DNA of 64,000 nt from Daucus carota subsp. sativus (taxonomy: Eukaryota > Streptophyta > Magnoliopsida > Apiales > Apiaceae): contig NC_030387.2 of NCBI RefSeq assembly GCF_001625215.2, positions 26,362,517-26,426,516 of the forward strand, written 5' to 3'. The first letter of the stretch is position 1. Each line of letters starts with the position of its first letter. A program made the translations under genes and the position numbers. The notes under the pieces are model-generated. The model was not told where the DNA came from, did no database searches, and worked only from the letters and a program-made list of their open reading frames with translations. This document shows positions 10,981-22,586 of the stretch, in pieces.

Positions 10981-11639
10981 AATATATTATTCTATATAAT
11001 TTAATAAATAACCTGTGATATTTTTCAACCAAAATACATTAACATTATTTTTAAATACACTAATGGACTCACTTTAAAAGTAATATTATAAATCTATAAT
11101 ATGCTATTATACTGTTAAATCCGAAACATGAAAAGTTCAGTTAATCGGTAGGTCAGTCGAGTTCGGTGAGCCGGTTGGTATTCAACCCACGAACCTCCCT
11201 AATTTATAACATGTTATAATATATTTTTTATTATCTATTAAACCAAAATATTTAGGTTAGTATGATGGGTCGGTATTTGGTTTTACGCGTCTTTTCAACT
11301 TAATATTTAACATACTATATTATTAATTATCAATAACGAAATATTAAAAGATTGATTGATTGATTTGTATCTAATTTTATAGATCTCCTTAAATTATAAC
11401 ATGAAAAAAAAACGTATTTTAACATTCTGAGTAAAATATATATGTTCGACCTAATTTTTTATTAGCCATTTGACGAAATTAACTATTAAGAATTTATCAT
11501 CTGTTAAATAAAAAATTTTATTTAATCATATTATTCTATCATAATTTTATTCTCACAATAATATTATTTTGAATTAAAATATATACAATAAAATAGCAAA
11601 TATTATAACCGCCCGTGCATTGCACGGGTTATAAGCTAG
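10140..11639 (+). mobile_element. Non-autonomous Helitron with stacked 5' modules
   Basis: The 5' end TCTATACTATACTATTAAA starts at 10140 after an A. The 3' end carries the hairpin CCCGTGCATTGCACGGG, 8 nt further on CTAG (ends 11639), followed by T. These are the diagnostic Helitron ends (A|TC...CTRR|T). The same 5' motif recurs at 10710 and 11093, and a diverged copy at about 10430, so several elements or copies are piled together with only one good 3' end. There is no Rep/helicase gene; it would have needed an autonomous Helitron in trans. Confidence 0.8.
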
Positions 11640-12053
11640 TTTATTATGTAAATGTATCAATTACTAATACTTAATATTTCAAGTATAATAAATGAATCAA
11701 CTATTGGTAATTTTGTAATTACAATTAATATAGGGATATAATGGATATTTCACAGCCATTTTATTTGCTCTTTTTGCTCTTGGTTGCCATTTAATATATA
11801 GAAGTAGATTTGTTGTCAAAAAAATAATTTTTATATTAAACAAAAATATGATTGTTATGATGTTTTGTAAGATATTAGTTTTCAACTCCAAACACGCCAA
11901 TCCGAATATGATAAATTATTTTAAATGTTTTTTTAATTTAATCTGTAACAAAATTTATTAATATAGTTTATATTATTTCATAACAATATTTGGAAAATAT
12001 TATTTGTGTTATTAGATCAATATATTTTTAATTTTATTATTTATATAATGATT
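11640..12053. other. AT-rich spacer
   Basis: Nothing recognisable lies between the Helitron end and the MULE-type MITE. Confidence 0.5.
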
Positions 12054-12310
12054 TAAAATATTGGGAAATTCTTGATGGTACACTCATAGAATCGGTTTTT
12101 CTCAATGGTACCATCGCATTTTTGACTTCTATCAGTGGTACCTTTGTATTTTTAATTTACTCTCTATGGTTATGGTACACTCGTGTACTTTTGATCTACT
12201 CTCTATTGATTTCATACTGTAAAACAAATTGTCTATTTGAAATCCTTGCGAAAAGTTACATAAAATAGACCCTTAAATTATGTAAAACTGAGTCAAAATG
12301 AGTGAGATAT

Positions 12311-12915
12311 TGTTATGGATCAAAAATCGAGGGGTGAGCTTCGTGCTTTTTGACTGATCTCGCGAGTCGGAACTCAGACGGGTCCTCACGAGGTGCCTAC
12401 GTATCTTCAGCGGGGTGAAGAATCAAGTCAAAAAACGTAGTTCTATTTTGGAGGGGTAGAGCCCTTTATATAGATGTCTCAGGGTTAGAGACTGATCAGA
12501 AGTAGGATCCCTGGTGTTAGAGTCCTAGTAGAAATAGGTATTTGAGTCAGAGATAGGATAGGACTGATCCTTGATCCTCATCTTGAGCTGCTGGAGGTTA
12601 TCTAGGACTCTAGTTAGTTATCCACGAAACTCAGAGTTCTTGTAGGACTCTCGGAGTCCTGGACTCGTCAGTCAGACTCCTAGTAGGACTAGGATTCGAG
12701 TTCTGGGCCCTGACCGGGCTGGGGGCTCGTGTCTTGAGTTTGGGCAGCCCATGTTTCTCAAACATGAATGCCCAACGGGCTTTTTATAACCTCAATCTGC
12801 TAGCCACGAATTCTGGGTGATAGACCCAGAGTCCGGGCCTTATATTCTGGCCTTTAATCAGACCCGGGCTCAAAATTACCCAATAATTTTTAGGGCCAAT
12901 TTCAGACCCATATCA
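12311..12915 (-). repeat. Left LTR (3' LTR) of the Retand-like element
   Basis: 605 bp with TG...CA ends. It differs from the right LTR at one base that I could find, once the hAT insertion there is set aside. It contains a TATATAG-type stretch and CGCGAG-rich regulatory-looking sequence. Confidence 0.92.
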
Positions 12916-13109
12916 TTTGCCCCCCAACTTTGGATAAGTTTCGTAGAAACTTTTCTAAAGTTTTAGAGCATTTTCAATCACTTCTCGAGTCTATTTTGAG
13001 TAAGGTCAGCCATCTAGGCCGATTCTGGACTTTCCTTAGTCGATCCGAGGCATTTTGGGGGTACATCAAGTGTTCTGGGGTGCTTTTTGTGCGTTTTCCG
13101 GGCGCTTCC

Positions 13110-14380
13110 AGGGCGCTAGACCTCGCCCAGGTCGATTTAGGGCGCTCAGGGCGTCCAGGTCGACGCTGGCGCGCAGCTCGGGCGCACCTCGGGCGCTCAG
13201 GGGCGCTCAACCTCGCCCAGGTCGATTTAAGGCGCTCAGGGCGTCCAGGTCGACGCTGGCGCGCAGCTCGGGCGCTCATGGGCGCTCGACCTCGCCCAGG
13301 TCGACGCTCGCGCGCACCGTGGGCGCACCTTGGGCGCTTATGGGCGCTCACGGGCGTTAGGTGTTTTTGGACACCCAAGTCAGTTGTCGACCTCACCCAG
13401 GTCGATTTAGGGCATCCTTGGTGCCCAGGTCGACGCTGGTGAGGTCCTCAGGCGCACCTCGGGCGCTTTGGCGCTCCTGGGGCGCTCATAGGGCGCTCCC
13501 AGGGCGCTTCTTGGGCGCTCTCGGGCATTAGGTGTTTTTTGACACCCAAGTCGATTGTCGACCTCACCCAGGTGGATTTAGGGCATTTTAGGTGCCCAGG
13601 TCGACGGTGGTGAGGTCCTCAAGCGCACCTCGGGCGCTCTTGGCGCTCCTGGGGCGCTCATAGGGCGCTCCCAGGGCGCTTCTCGGGCGCTCTCGGGCGT
13701 TAGGTGTTTTTTATCACCCAAGTCGATTGTCGACCTCACCCAGGTCGATTTAGGGTATTTTAGGTGCCCAGGTCGACGCTGGTGAGGTCCTCAGGCGCAC
13801 CTCGGGCGCTCTTGGCGCTCCTGGGGCGCTCATAGGGCGCTCCCAGGGCGCTTCTCGGGCGCTCTCGGGCGTTAGGTGTTTTTTAACACCCAAGTCGATT
13901 GTCGACCTCACCCAGGTCGATTTAGGGTATTTTAGGTGCCCAGGTCGACGCTGGTGAGGTCCTCAGGCGCACCTCGGGCGCTCTTGGCGCTCCTGGGGCG
14001 CTCATAGGGCGCTCCCAGGGCGCTTCTCGGGCGCTTCTGGGCGTTAGGTGTTTTTTAACACCCAAGTCGATTGTCGACCTCACCCAGGTCGATTTAGGGT
14101 ATTTTAGGTGCCCAGGTCGACGCTGGTGAGGTCCTCAGGCGCACCTCGGGCGCTCTTGGCGCTCCTGGGGCGCTCATAGGGCGCTCCCAGGGCGCTCTCG
14201 GGCGTTAGGTGTTTTTTAACACCCAATGTTAATTGTCGACCTCACCCAGGTCGATTTAGGGCATTTTGGGTGCCCAGGTCGATGGTGGTGAGGTCCTCAA
14301 GCGCACCTCGGGCGCTCTTGGCGCTCGTGGGGCGCTTCATGGGCGCTCCCAGGGCGCTTCATGGGCGCTCTCGAGCGTTT
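13110..14380. repeat. GC-rich tandem satellite (~172-bp units) in the Retand element
   Basis: From about 13370 there are about six units with spacing 171, 172, 172, 172 and 162 bp, measured at the shared GCGCACCTCGGGCGCT. Each unit holds TTAGGTGTTTTTT, GTCGACCTCACCCAGGTCGA and several GGCGCTC words. Shorter units of about 88 bp precede them (13110-13360). The block is strongly GC- and CpG-rich in an AT-rich region. Tandem repeats in the 3' untranslated part are known for Tat-lineage elements. Confidence 0.9.
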
Positions 14381-14719
14381 CAGGACTATACATAGTTTAA
14401 ACATGGATTATGCAACCATTAAGTGTAATCATGCTTGATTATGACTTGTTAATGGTATAAGATAAGATTAGGCCTTAATCAAGGTTTTAGGGGCCTTTTC
14501 TAGGCTAATCCCTTGATTAGGGTTTTATAAGGTTTTATACATATTTTATACATGAAAATATGTATAAATATTGTATTTTCATTTATTTTTAGGCTCTAGG
14601 AAAATCTAGATCCTTCCAAAACCTTCTAGATTATGGGCTTTTTCTTGGGCTTGGGCTAGTTGACCTGTAATAGCAGGTCACTTGGCCTGTTGACCTGTTA
14701 GATGACCTGTTGGCCATCC

Positions 14720-14727
14720 TATAAATA
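14720..14727 (+). promoter_or_regulatory. TATA box of the antisense gene in the Retand element
   Basis: TATAAATA lies 112 bp upstream of the ATG at 14839 and is followed by a CT/CA-rich leader (TCATTTCTCACTTCACACTT) typical of plant 5' UTRs. It faces away from the 3' LTR and opposite to gag-pol. Confidence 0.65.
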
Positions 14728-14838
14728 AGTGAGCATCCTCATTTCTCACTTCACACTTCTCACTCTACAAGTTTACAACATCTCTCTAGAATTTTCTCAA
14801 GCTTCAAGCTTTCACCACCAAGGTTCTTTCGAGCTCAA

Positions 14839-16672
14839 ATGGCTGATCGGGAAGCATCACGCTTGGCCAAGATTTCCAAGGCCATGGGCACCTCCTCCAA
14901 GTCCAAGAGAGGTACTCCTATAATCATAAACTCTTCTTGTTCATCTTTACTTGATTTGATCAATATTATGCGGGATGAATACCCCTCCCTAGCTGAGCTA
15001 GGTTCTTATGGCTATGCTGCCGATTGTTCGCCTTCGTTGGCCAAGGCCTATCATAGATTGCTTAACTTTCCCAAAGCTTATTCCCTGGTCCGTGCCGAAC
15101 CCGGGGATAGGACCTGTCATTGGGATCCGCAGCACTTGTTTGTATACAAGCATGCTCTACTAGCCGGACTTAGGTTTCCCCTGCATCCCTTCATCCCTAA
15201 GCTCTTAGCTGATGTGGGACTCAATCCTTGCCAATTGACGCCCAATGCTTGGCGCATAATTCATTGTTTCATGGTTCAGTGCCTATCTAAAGGCCTTTCC
15301 ATGTCTGTCTCATTGTTTCGTAAGATTTTCCAATTCAAGAACTACCCGGTGGGCTCCACGGGTTGGGTTCTTATTAGTCATCGGCCTGACCAGCCTCATA
15401 TTTTCAACAATTCCTCTATTCCGGATAACAACCCTCGTTGGAAGAAAGAGTTCTTCAAGCTACACTGGGAAGGGGGAGATTGGGGAACTCTATTCAGATC
15501 CAAGTTTTGTAAGGTCGTTGATGGGAGTGTCGACTCCATCCACCTATCGGATGTCGAGAAGGCAGCCTATGCTGAATTGGTCAAAGACAATGGCCAATCC
15601 AAATGCTGGGATCTCCTTGATGAATTCAATCTTAGAAAGCTTGGTCTTTCAAGGGTTAGTGATGAAGGTATAAACCCCCCTTTTTTTTTACACCTAGGAC
15701 TTTTCTCGGGTCTACCCCATTATTCACGACTTAACTTATTTCTTGTTTTTGTTTTGCAGCTGCCACAAAAATCAATGAGCAGAATGCGCCTCTCCAAGAG
15801 GTGACGGGTCGTATGAAGCGGCATAGGTTGGCTCAAGACCCTCGGGTCCCTCGGGAGTTGCCTGCCTTCCTTCAACCCCATTCAGAGGGAGGATCATCTA
15901 GTCAGCCTCGGGCTTCCAAGTCTGAAGCCTTTAAACCGGCCTAGGGTTTTCGAAGGACTGATTCGGTGCTGGGATCGACTGTTCATGCTTCTGATTGGTC
16001 CCTTCACTCTATTACCCCTGCCGACTACCAGGATGTGGTGCTACAGTCGGAGATCGAGGGGATTGATGGCTTTGGCTCTCAAGCCCTTGCTAGTGTGAGT
16101 GTTCTTACAAACTTATTGTTTATGTTTTCCGAGTCTTTCTTAACCCGTTTATCTACTTGTCTCAGGCCAATGCTCAATTCCAGGCTGCCCTCCATCAGGC
16201 TAAAGCTTGGAAAAAACAAGCTGAGAGCCACAAGAAGGCTAAGGAATCCTTGGAGAAGGGCATGGAGGCCCTTCGAATCAAGGATGCGGAAAAAGACGAG
16301 ATTGTGGCTAAGACTCAATCGGAGCTAGTGGAAGCTCGAAGCGAGCTAGTCGAGGCTCGAAAGGGAAAGGATGCTATCATCGACGACTATATGGACTCTG
16401 ATGAGTTCAAGAATCTGCTGGAGAAGCACAATGAGACCACCTCTGCAGAGGATTACAGTAACGGGTGGAATGAGGCTGTTCATTTCATTCATGAGGATCA
16501 TCCAGACCTATTCCATCCTAAATGGGATTACCTCTGTCCCATGAGGATTGTTCTTGACTCTCCTAGTCCTATTGAAGAGGAAGTCGAAGATTTGGGTGTC
16601 ATTGAAAAGCATCCGGCTGGGGAGTCCGGGTCTGCAGATAGCTCGGAGGCTGATTCCGAGTCTGATGAGTAG
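14839..16672 (+). CDS. Antisense gene of the Retand element (Transposase_28-like protein)
   Basis: The frame starts at MADREASRLAKISKAMG. The first block (to about 15670) has conserved text such as YPSLAELGSYGY, LRFPLHPFIPKLLADVGL and LTPNAWRIIHCFM, which resembles the Pfam 'putative gypsy type transposon' family (Transposase_28). A later block (about 16160-16672) is a charged coiled coil (QAKAWKKQAESHKKAKESLE) with an acidic tail. GT-AG introns seem to separate the blocks. Such antisense genes between pol and the 3' LTR are reported for Tat/Retand elements; their role is unknown. Codon use is well behaved and clearly coding. It appears to have about one break. Confidence 0.75.
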
Positions 16673-17032
16673 GATTTATTAAGGACCCTGCGTGGTCTAC
16701 TTATTTAGACTTATCTAGCCTTAACTTGTAGTATTAGACTTGCCTAGCCTTAACTCGTAGTATCGGACTTATCAAGCCTTAGCTTGTAATTTTCACTCAA
16801 TCAATGTTAATCGTAACTTATTTATGGTTGAATTCATGTTCCGGGTCGACCCGTTCACGGTAAGTAAACAAAAACTCAAGGAAAACATTAGAAGCATGAG
16901 ATATGGAGCAATCCATAAGAAATTTTATTGAATCTATAGTAGAAGAGATAAACAACTAAAATCAACTAAGTTATAAACTAACTGGAGTGGTCTATCTGAC
17001 CTTATTCAATGGTCATCTACTTGCTAAGATAA

Positions 17033-20000
17033 TCAAATATAATAAATCTTCAAGTTGGTGGCATGCCAACTCCTTGGAAACTCAACTCCATCCAGGGTCT
17101 GAAGCTTGTACGAGCCGCGACCAATAACATCCTTCACCTGATACGGACCTTCCCAGTTTGGGGCCATCTTTCCCTTGGGACCAACTCCTGAGGCCTCAGC
17201 TTTCCTTAGGACTAAATCCCCTTTTCTGAAGAATCGTTCCTTGACTCGGAGATTATAGTAATAGGAAGCTCGTTTTTGGCTCTCAACGATCCTGGCGTTA
17301 GCCTCATCACGGACCTCATCGATCATGTCGAGTGCGAGTCTCATTCCTTCCTCATTGGCTTCGGGCTCATACTGCTGGACCCTGGGGGAGGTATGAGTTA
17401 TCTCAAGTGGCACTACGGCTTCAGCCCCGTAAGCTAACTGGAACGGGGTTGCTCCTGTGGAGACCTTGCAGGTTGTTCGATATGCCCATAGTATAGGGAG
17501 AATCTCTTCAGCCCAAGACCCATGCGCTTTCTCGACTCTTTTCTTTAGCCCATCAAGGATTATCCTGTTGGCTACTTCAGCTTGCCCATTGGCTTGAGGA
17601 TGGGCAACCGAAGTGAATCGTAGCTCAATGCTATAGTCGTTACAGTATCCCACAAACTCTGGATTGTTGAACTGAGCTCCATTGTCAGTAACCAAGACTC
17701 GGGGTATGCCATACCTGCATATGACGTTTTCCCAAAAGAACTGAGCAACTTGCTTGGTGGTTATCTTGGCCAGGGGTTTGGCCTCAATCCACTTGGTAAA
17801 GTAGTCAATAGCCACTATCAAAAACTTCCTTTGAGCACTGGCGAGTGGAAACGGCCCTAGGATGTCCATCCCCCACATAGCAAAGGGAATCGGGGAGTTA
17901 ATGGATGTCAGCATCTCTGGGGGCTGGCGCACAACAGGTGCAAATCTCTGACAACGATCGCATCTCTTAACATAATCCTTCGCATCCTTCAGCATATTTG
18001 GCCAAAAGAACCCAAGGCGAGTAATTTTGTGAGCCAAGGCTCTCCCGCCTAGGTGCTGGCCACAGATTCCTTCATGGACCTCTTTCAAGGCTTCCCGGGC
18101 CTCATCTGGCCTTAAACACTTCAAATAAGGTATAACAAAAGATTTCTTATAGAGAATCCCTTCAATGAGTGCATACTTTAAAGCTCTTACTTGTAGTTTT
18201 CGTGCTTCCCCAGCATCAGGTGGTAGATGTCCAGTTTCGAGATACGTTTTGACCTCATCGATCCAAGTGGCCCCCGTGTCGATTGGGGCTACCAGCTTGG
18301 CATTGATACTTGGGGTTTTCAAAACCTGATAGTAAACACTTCCCGAGCACACCTCATTCTCTGAGGATGCAAACTGGGATAAGGCATCAGCCTTTGTATT
18401 CTCTTCCCTAGGTATATGTTCTACCAAACATTCTTTAAATTGCGTCATCTGGGCTTTCACAATCCTTAAGTATTTCAGCATTGTTTCTTCTCGTGCCTCA
18501 AATTCTCCATTTAACCTGTGACACCACAAGTCTTGAGTCCCCACATACTTTCAGGTTTTTAACCCTCAGGGTTCTCGCCAATCCCAATCCAGCTATAAGG
18601 GCCTCATACTCAGCTTCATTGTTGGTAGTTGGAAAGTCTAACTTGATCGCGTACTCGACCGTGAAGCCATCCGGGCTTCGGAGCACCAGCCCTGCCCCAC
18701 TATTTTTTGTTTTTGAAGCTCCGTCAAAAAATAGTAACCAATACTCTTTAGGTTTCTCCTCTTCTTTGGGTTCCTCTACCATACTCTCCTGCCCCCCGAC
18801 TTCCTTGTTGTCGATGGTGCATTCAACGAGGAAGTCAGCTAGAGCTTGAGCCTTGATTGCCACCCGTGGTTTGTATCGAATTTCAAATTCCCCAAGCTCT
18901 ACTGCCCATTTGATTAATCTCCCACTAGCCTTCGGGCTATGCATTATGTTCCTAAGGGGCTGGTCTGTCAAGACTTCAATTTTGTGAGCCTGGAAGTAAG
19001 GCCTCAGCTTTCTTGAAGCTGTAATCATGGCTAAGGCAAACTTCTCAATCACAGAATAGTTGAGCTCCGCTCCATGCAAAATTTTACTAACATAGTAGAC
19101 GGGTTTCTGGATTTTTCGATCCTCACGAACCAAGACCGCACTCAGTGCTTTCTCAGAGACAGCCAAGTAGACATATAATGTTTCTCCATCCACGGGCTTT
19201 GATAAGAGTGGTGGCTCTGCCATATACTTCTTCAACTGCTCAAAGGCCTCTTGGCTCTCACTTGTCCATTCAAAATCTTTAACTTTCTTCAAAGCCTTAA
19301 AGAAGGGCAAGCACTTATCCCCGGACTTCGAGATGAAACGTCCTAGTGCCGCGATTCTTCCTGTTAGCTTTTGAACATCTTTTATAGACTTAGGCGGCTC
19401 CATATCAAGGATGGCCTTTATCTTGTCGGGGTTGGCCTCAATTCCACGTTTTGAGACCATCAGACCCAAAAATTTTCCAGACCCAACTCCAAAGGCACAC
19501 TTGGTTGGATTCAACATCATCTTATGTGTCCTCAGGACTTCAAAAGCCTCTCTCAGGTGTTCAAGGTGATCAGCTTTGTTCAAGCTCTTCACTAGCATAT
19601 CATCAACATAGACCTCCATGGTTTTTCCAATCAGATGTTTGAACATCTTATTTGCCAGGCGTTGATATGTGGCTCCTGCATTCTTTAAACCAAACGCCAT
19701 AACCAAATAACAAAAGATACCAAAATCAGTGATGAATGATACCTTAGGAATATCGTCCTTATTCATTCGGATCTGGTTGTATCCACTAAAGCCATCCATA
19801 AAGCTCAACATCTCGTGCCCAGCTGTAGCATCGATCAGAGTATCTATTCTTGGGAGAGGAAAACAGTCCTTAGGACAAGCATCATTCAAATCTGTGAAGT
19901 CTACACACATCCTCCACTTTCCATTAGCTTTCTTGACCATGACTGGGTTAGCTAGCCATTCTGGGAATTGGATTTCCTCTATAAAACCTGCTTCCAAAAG

Positions 20001-22553
20001 CTTATCGACCTCGTGTTTTATGGCTTCCTGCCTCTCAGGGGCAAAACTTCTCTTCTTTTGTTTCACGGGTTTTCTATCTGGGCTTACGTTAAGCGTGTGT
20101 GTCATAAAGAGGGGATCAATCCCTGGCATATCGGCTGCGGTCCAAGCAAACACATCCCGGTTGTTCCTCAAGAATTTCACAAATTCGGATTTCATATCCT
20201 CGGGGAGCGACGCCCCTACATAGGTCACCTTCTCGGGCTCATCTGGATATAGGGAGAAGGGAACCAAGTCCTCAGCTGGCTTTCCTCTCCTTTCCTCTTC
20301 CTCTCGGACATCCAAGTCCTCAATTGGGAGAACTTGCCCCCCGGTCCCTCCAGATTTCAGAGCCCCCACATAACAACTTCTAGCCATTTTTTGATCTCCT
20401 ATCTCTTCTCCCACCCCATTCTTGGTAGGGAATTTGATCTTCAAGTGGTAGGTGGATGGGATTGCTTTAAAAGCATGTATCCCAGTCCTCCCAAGGATAG
20501 CATTGTAGGTTGATGAAGCCTTAACGACCAAAAAATTCAGCATACATGTGGCCTGTCTAGGCTCGGTGCCCATTGTCATGGGTAGTTGGATCATACCTTC
20601 AATCTTTGTCTCCACGTTATTAAAGCCGTATATAGGCATATCTGAAGGTGTCAATTGCGAATCTGAATATCCCATCTTCTCATATGCATCATGAAATAAG
20701 ATATCTACTGAGGCTCCACCGTCAACGAGTACCCTTTTTACAGAAGAGTTTCCAATCACCGGGGTGATTACCAAAGGATCATCATGGGGAAATTTAACTC
20801 TGTCAAGATCTAAATTGTCGAATGCTAAAGCAAACTCAATTTTTGCCCTCTTCGGGGGCTCTCCAACAATGTACATCACTTCACGAGCATAAGCTTTTCG
20901 TGAGTTACTAGATAGGCCTGCTGCGGTCGGTCCTCCAGAGATTACATTGATCACAGGCCCTCTAGGCTGGTTTCTCTTATTCCTATCATCGTTGTCTCTT
21001 CCACGGTTGTCATTGTCACGGGGATTCTTGTCCGTATCCCTAGTATACTTGGACAGCTTGCCTTTTCGGATCAAAAACTCGATCTCATCCTTCAACTGCC
21101 AGCAATCATCGGTCTTATGTCCTGTATCCTTATGAAACCTGCAGTACAAGTCCTTGTTTCTCTTTTCGGGGTCAGTCCTGATAGGCTTCGGCCATCGAAC
21201 ACTTTCATCTTTCTCAATTTCCATCAGGATCTGACTCCTAGGGGCATTCAGCCTTGCATACTCAGTGAACCTCGGTCCTGCTTTCTTTTTGGTGGGGGAC
21301 TTATCACCATCCCCTGTCTTTGAATACTTACTATCCGCGTTGTACTCGGTGTCGTTTCCACGTTTCTTTGGGTTCGGGGTCGGTCCCTGGTTATTCTGAG
21401 ATTTCTTCAGGCTTTCCTCAGCCTTGATATACTTCCCGGCCCTCTCCTGGAGCTCATTCATATTTTCAGGGGCCCTCTTGGCTAGTGATCGGCGGAAATT
21501 ATCATCCGTGGTTCCTTGCTGTAGGGCAATCATGGCTACTTTCTGGTCTAAATCCGGGACCTTGAGCGCCTCCTTAGTGAACCTATTCATATAGTCTCTG
21601 AGGGATTCGTTCCTGCCTTGATGAAGGTTCATCAACGAGGCTGAACTCTTAGCGTGGGTCTTGCTTCCAATAAACTGGCCTATGAAAGCTCGGCTCAAAT
21701 CTCCAAACGAGGATATAGAGTTAGGGGGTAGTCGACTATACCAGTGTTGTGCCATCCCACTCAAAGTTTGGGGGAAGGCTCGACACTTAATGGCCTCCGT
21801 GACTGGTTGCAACAGCAATGCATTCATGAAAGTTCGTACATGATTCGCGGGGTCACCCGTTCCATCATACGCCTTAATTGTGGGCAACTTGAACTTTCGA
21901 GAAATCCTTGCTGCCATGATCTCCTCGGTGAATGGGGGGATCGGGTTATCTGGATCACCTGCAGCCAACAAGTGAATTCTATTCATACCTGCGTTCTGAG
22001 GGTTTTCAGTCCGTTGCCGAGGTTCGGGTGGTGGCTGCCTGGTCTGGCGTGCCGCCCTGTCTCTTCTCAACTGAGCTATCTCCTATTCATAAGCTCGAAT
22101 CCTGGCTTCGTACTCCTGGTCCGTGGGTCGACGGGACTCGGGGTTATTCGGCCCGGTGTTGTGCTGGGAGCCTCGGCTCTGGTTTCCGTCTCTCCTCCTT
22201 CGTGGGGGAATATCATAGTCCCTCTCCGAATCTTCAGAAGAGTCGTCCGTATAAACTACATACTCATCGGTTGGTCCTCTTGTGGTCGTCACAACGGTTG
22301 AGTAATGAGTCCCATGATCAGTGGCTGTGGCCACAACATTAGTCATAGGGGGCAGCGTGCCAAAAATCATAGGAATCGAGGTTTGAGCAGCGGTGGCTGT
22401 GCCACTGCTAGCAAGGGCCAACGTGACTGGTGGTGTGGTGGTGACGGGATTTGAGGTTCCAGCGGTGACCTGAGACAAGGGTGGATCCTGGGTTGCGGTG
22501 TTGTCTCCGTTTGAAGGTGCATGAATTTCTGAGCGTAATCTGGTGGACACCAT
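17033..22553 (-). other. Gag-pol coding region of the Retand-like element
   Basis: Parts, read right to left (approximate): Gag core 21.9-21.4 kb (HWYSRLPPNSISSF), zinc-knuckle-like CRFHKDTGHKTDDC near 21.1 kb, aspartic protease LVDGGASVDILF near 20.7 kb, reverse transcriptase 20.0-19.5 kb with YVDDM near 19.6 kb, RNase H 19.3-18.9 kb, second RNase H (LLFFDGASKTKNSGAGLVL) 18.75-18.5 kb, and integrase 18.0-17.4 kb (zinc CDRCQ, core MDILGPFP, DNGAQF). The dual RNase H is the Tat-clade mark. About two breaks separate otherwise long open frames. Confidence 0.9.
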
Positions 22554-22586
22554 GGTTGTTGTCTTCTTCCCACAGACGGCGCCAAA

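Noticed and set aside
12930-13442. Arg/Gly-rich open frames on both strands
   Set aside because: They follow the GC-rich tandem repeat, which is poor in stop codons; there is no protein signature.
13370-14370. CRISPR-like regular repeats
   Set aside because: Units are ~172 bp and repeat along their full length without unique spacers, in a plant retroelement.
18481-22342. Several plus-strand open frames
   Set aside because: They are antisense shadows of the retrotransposon coding region and show no domain.
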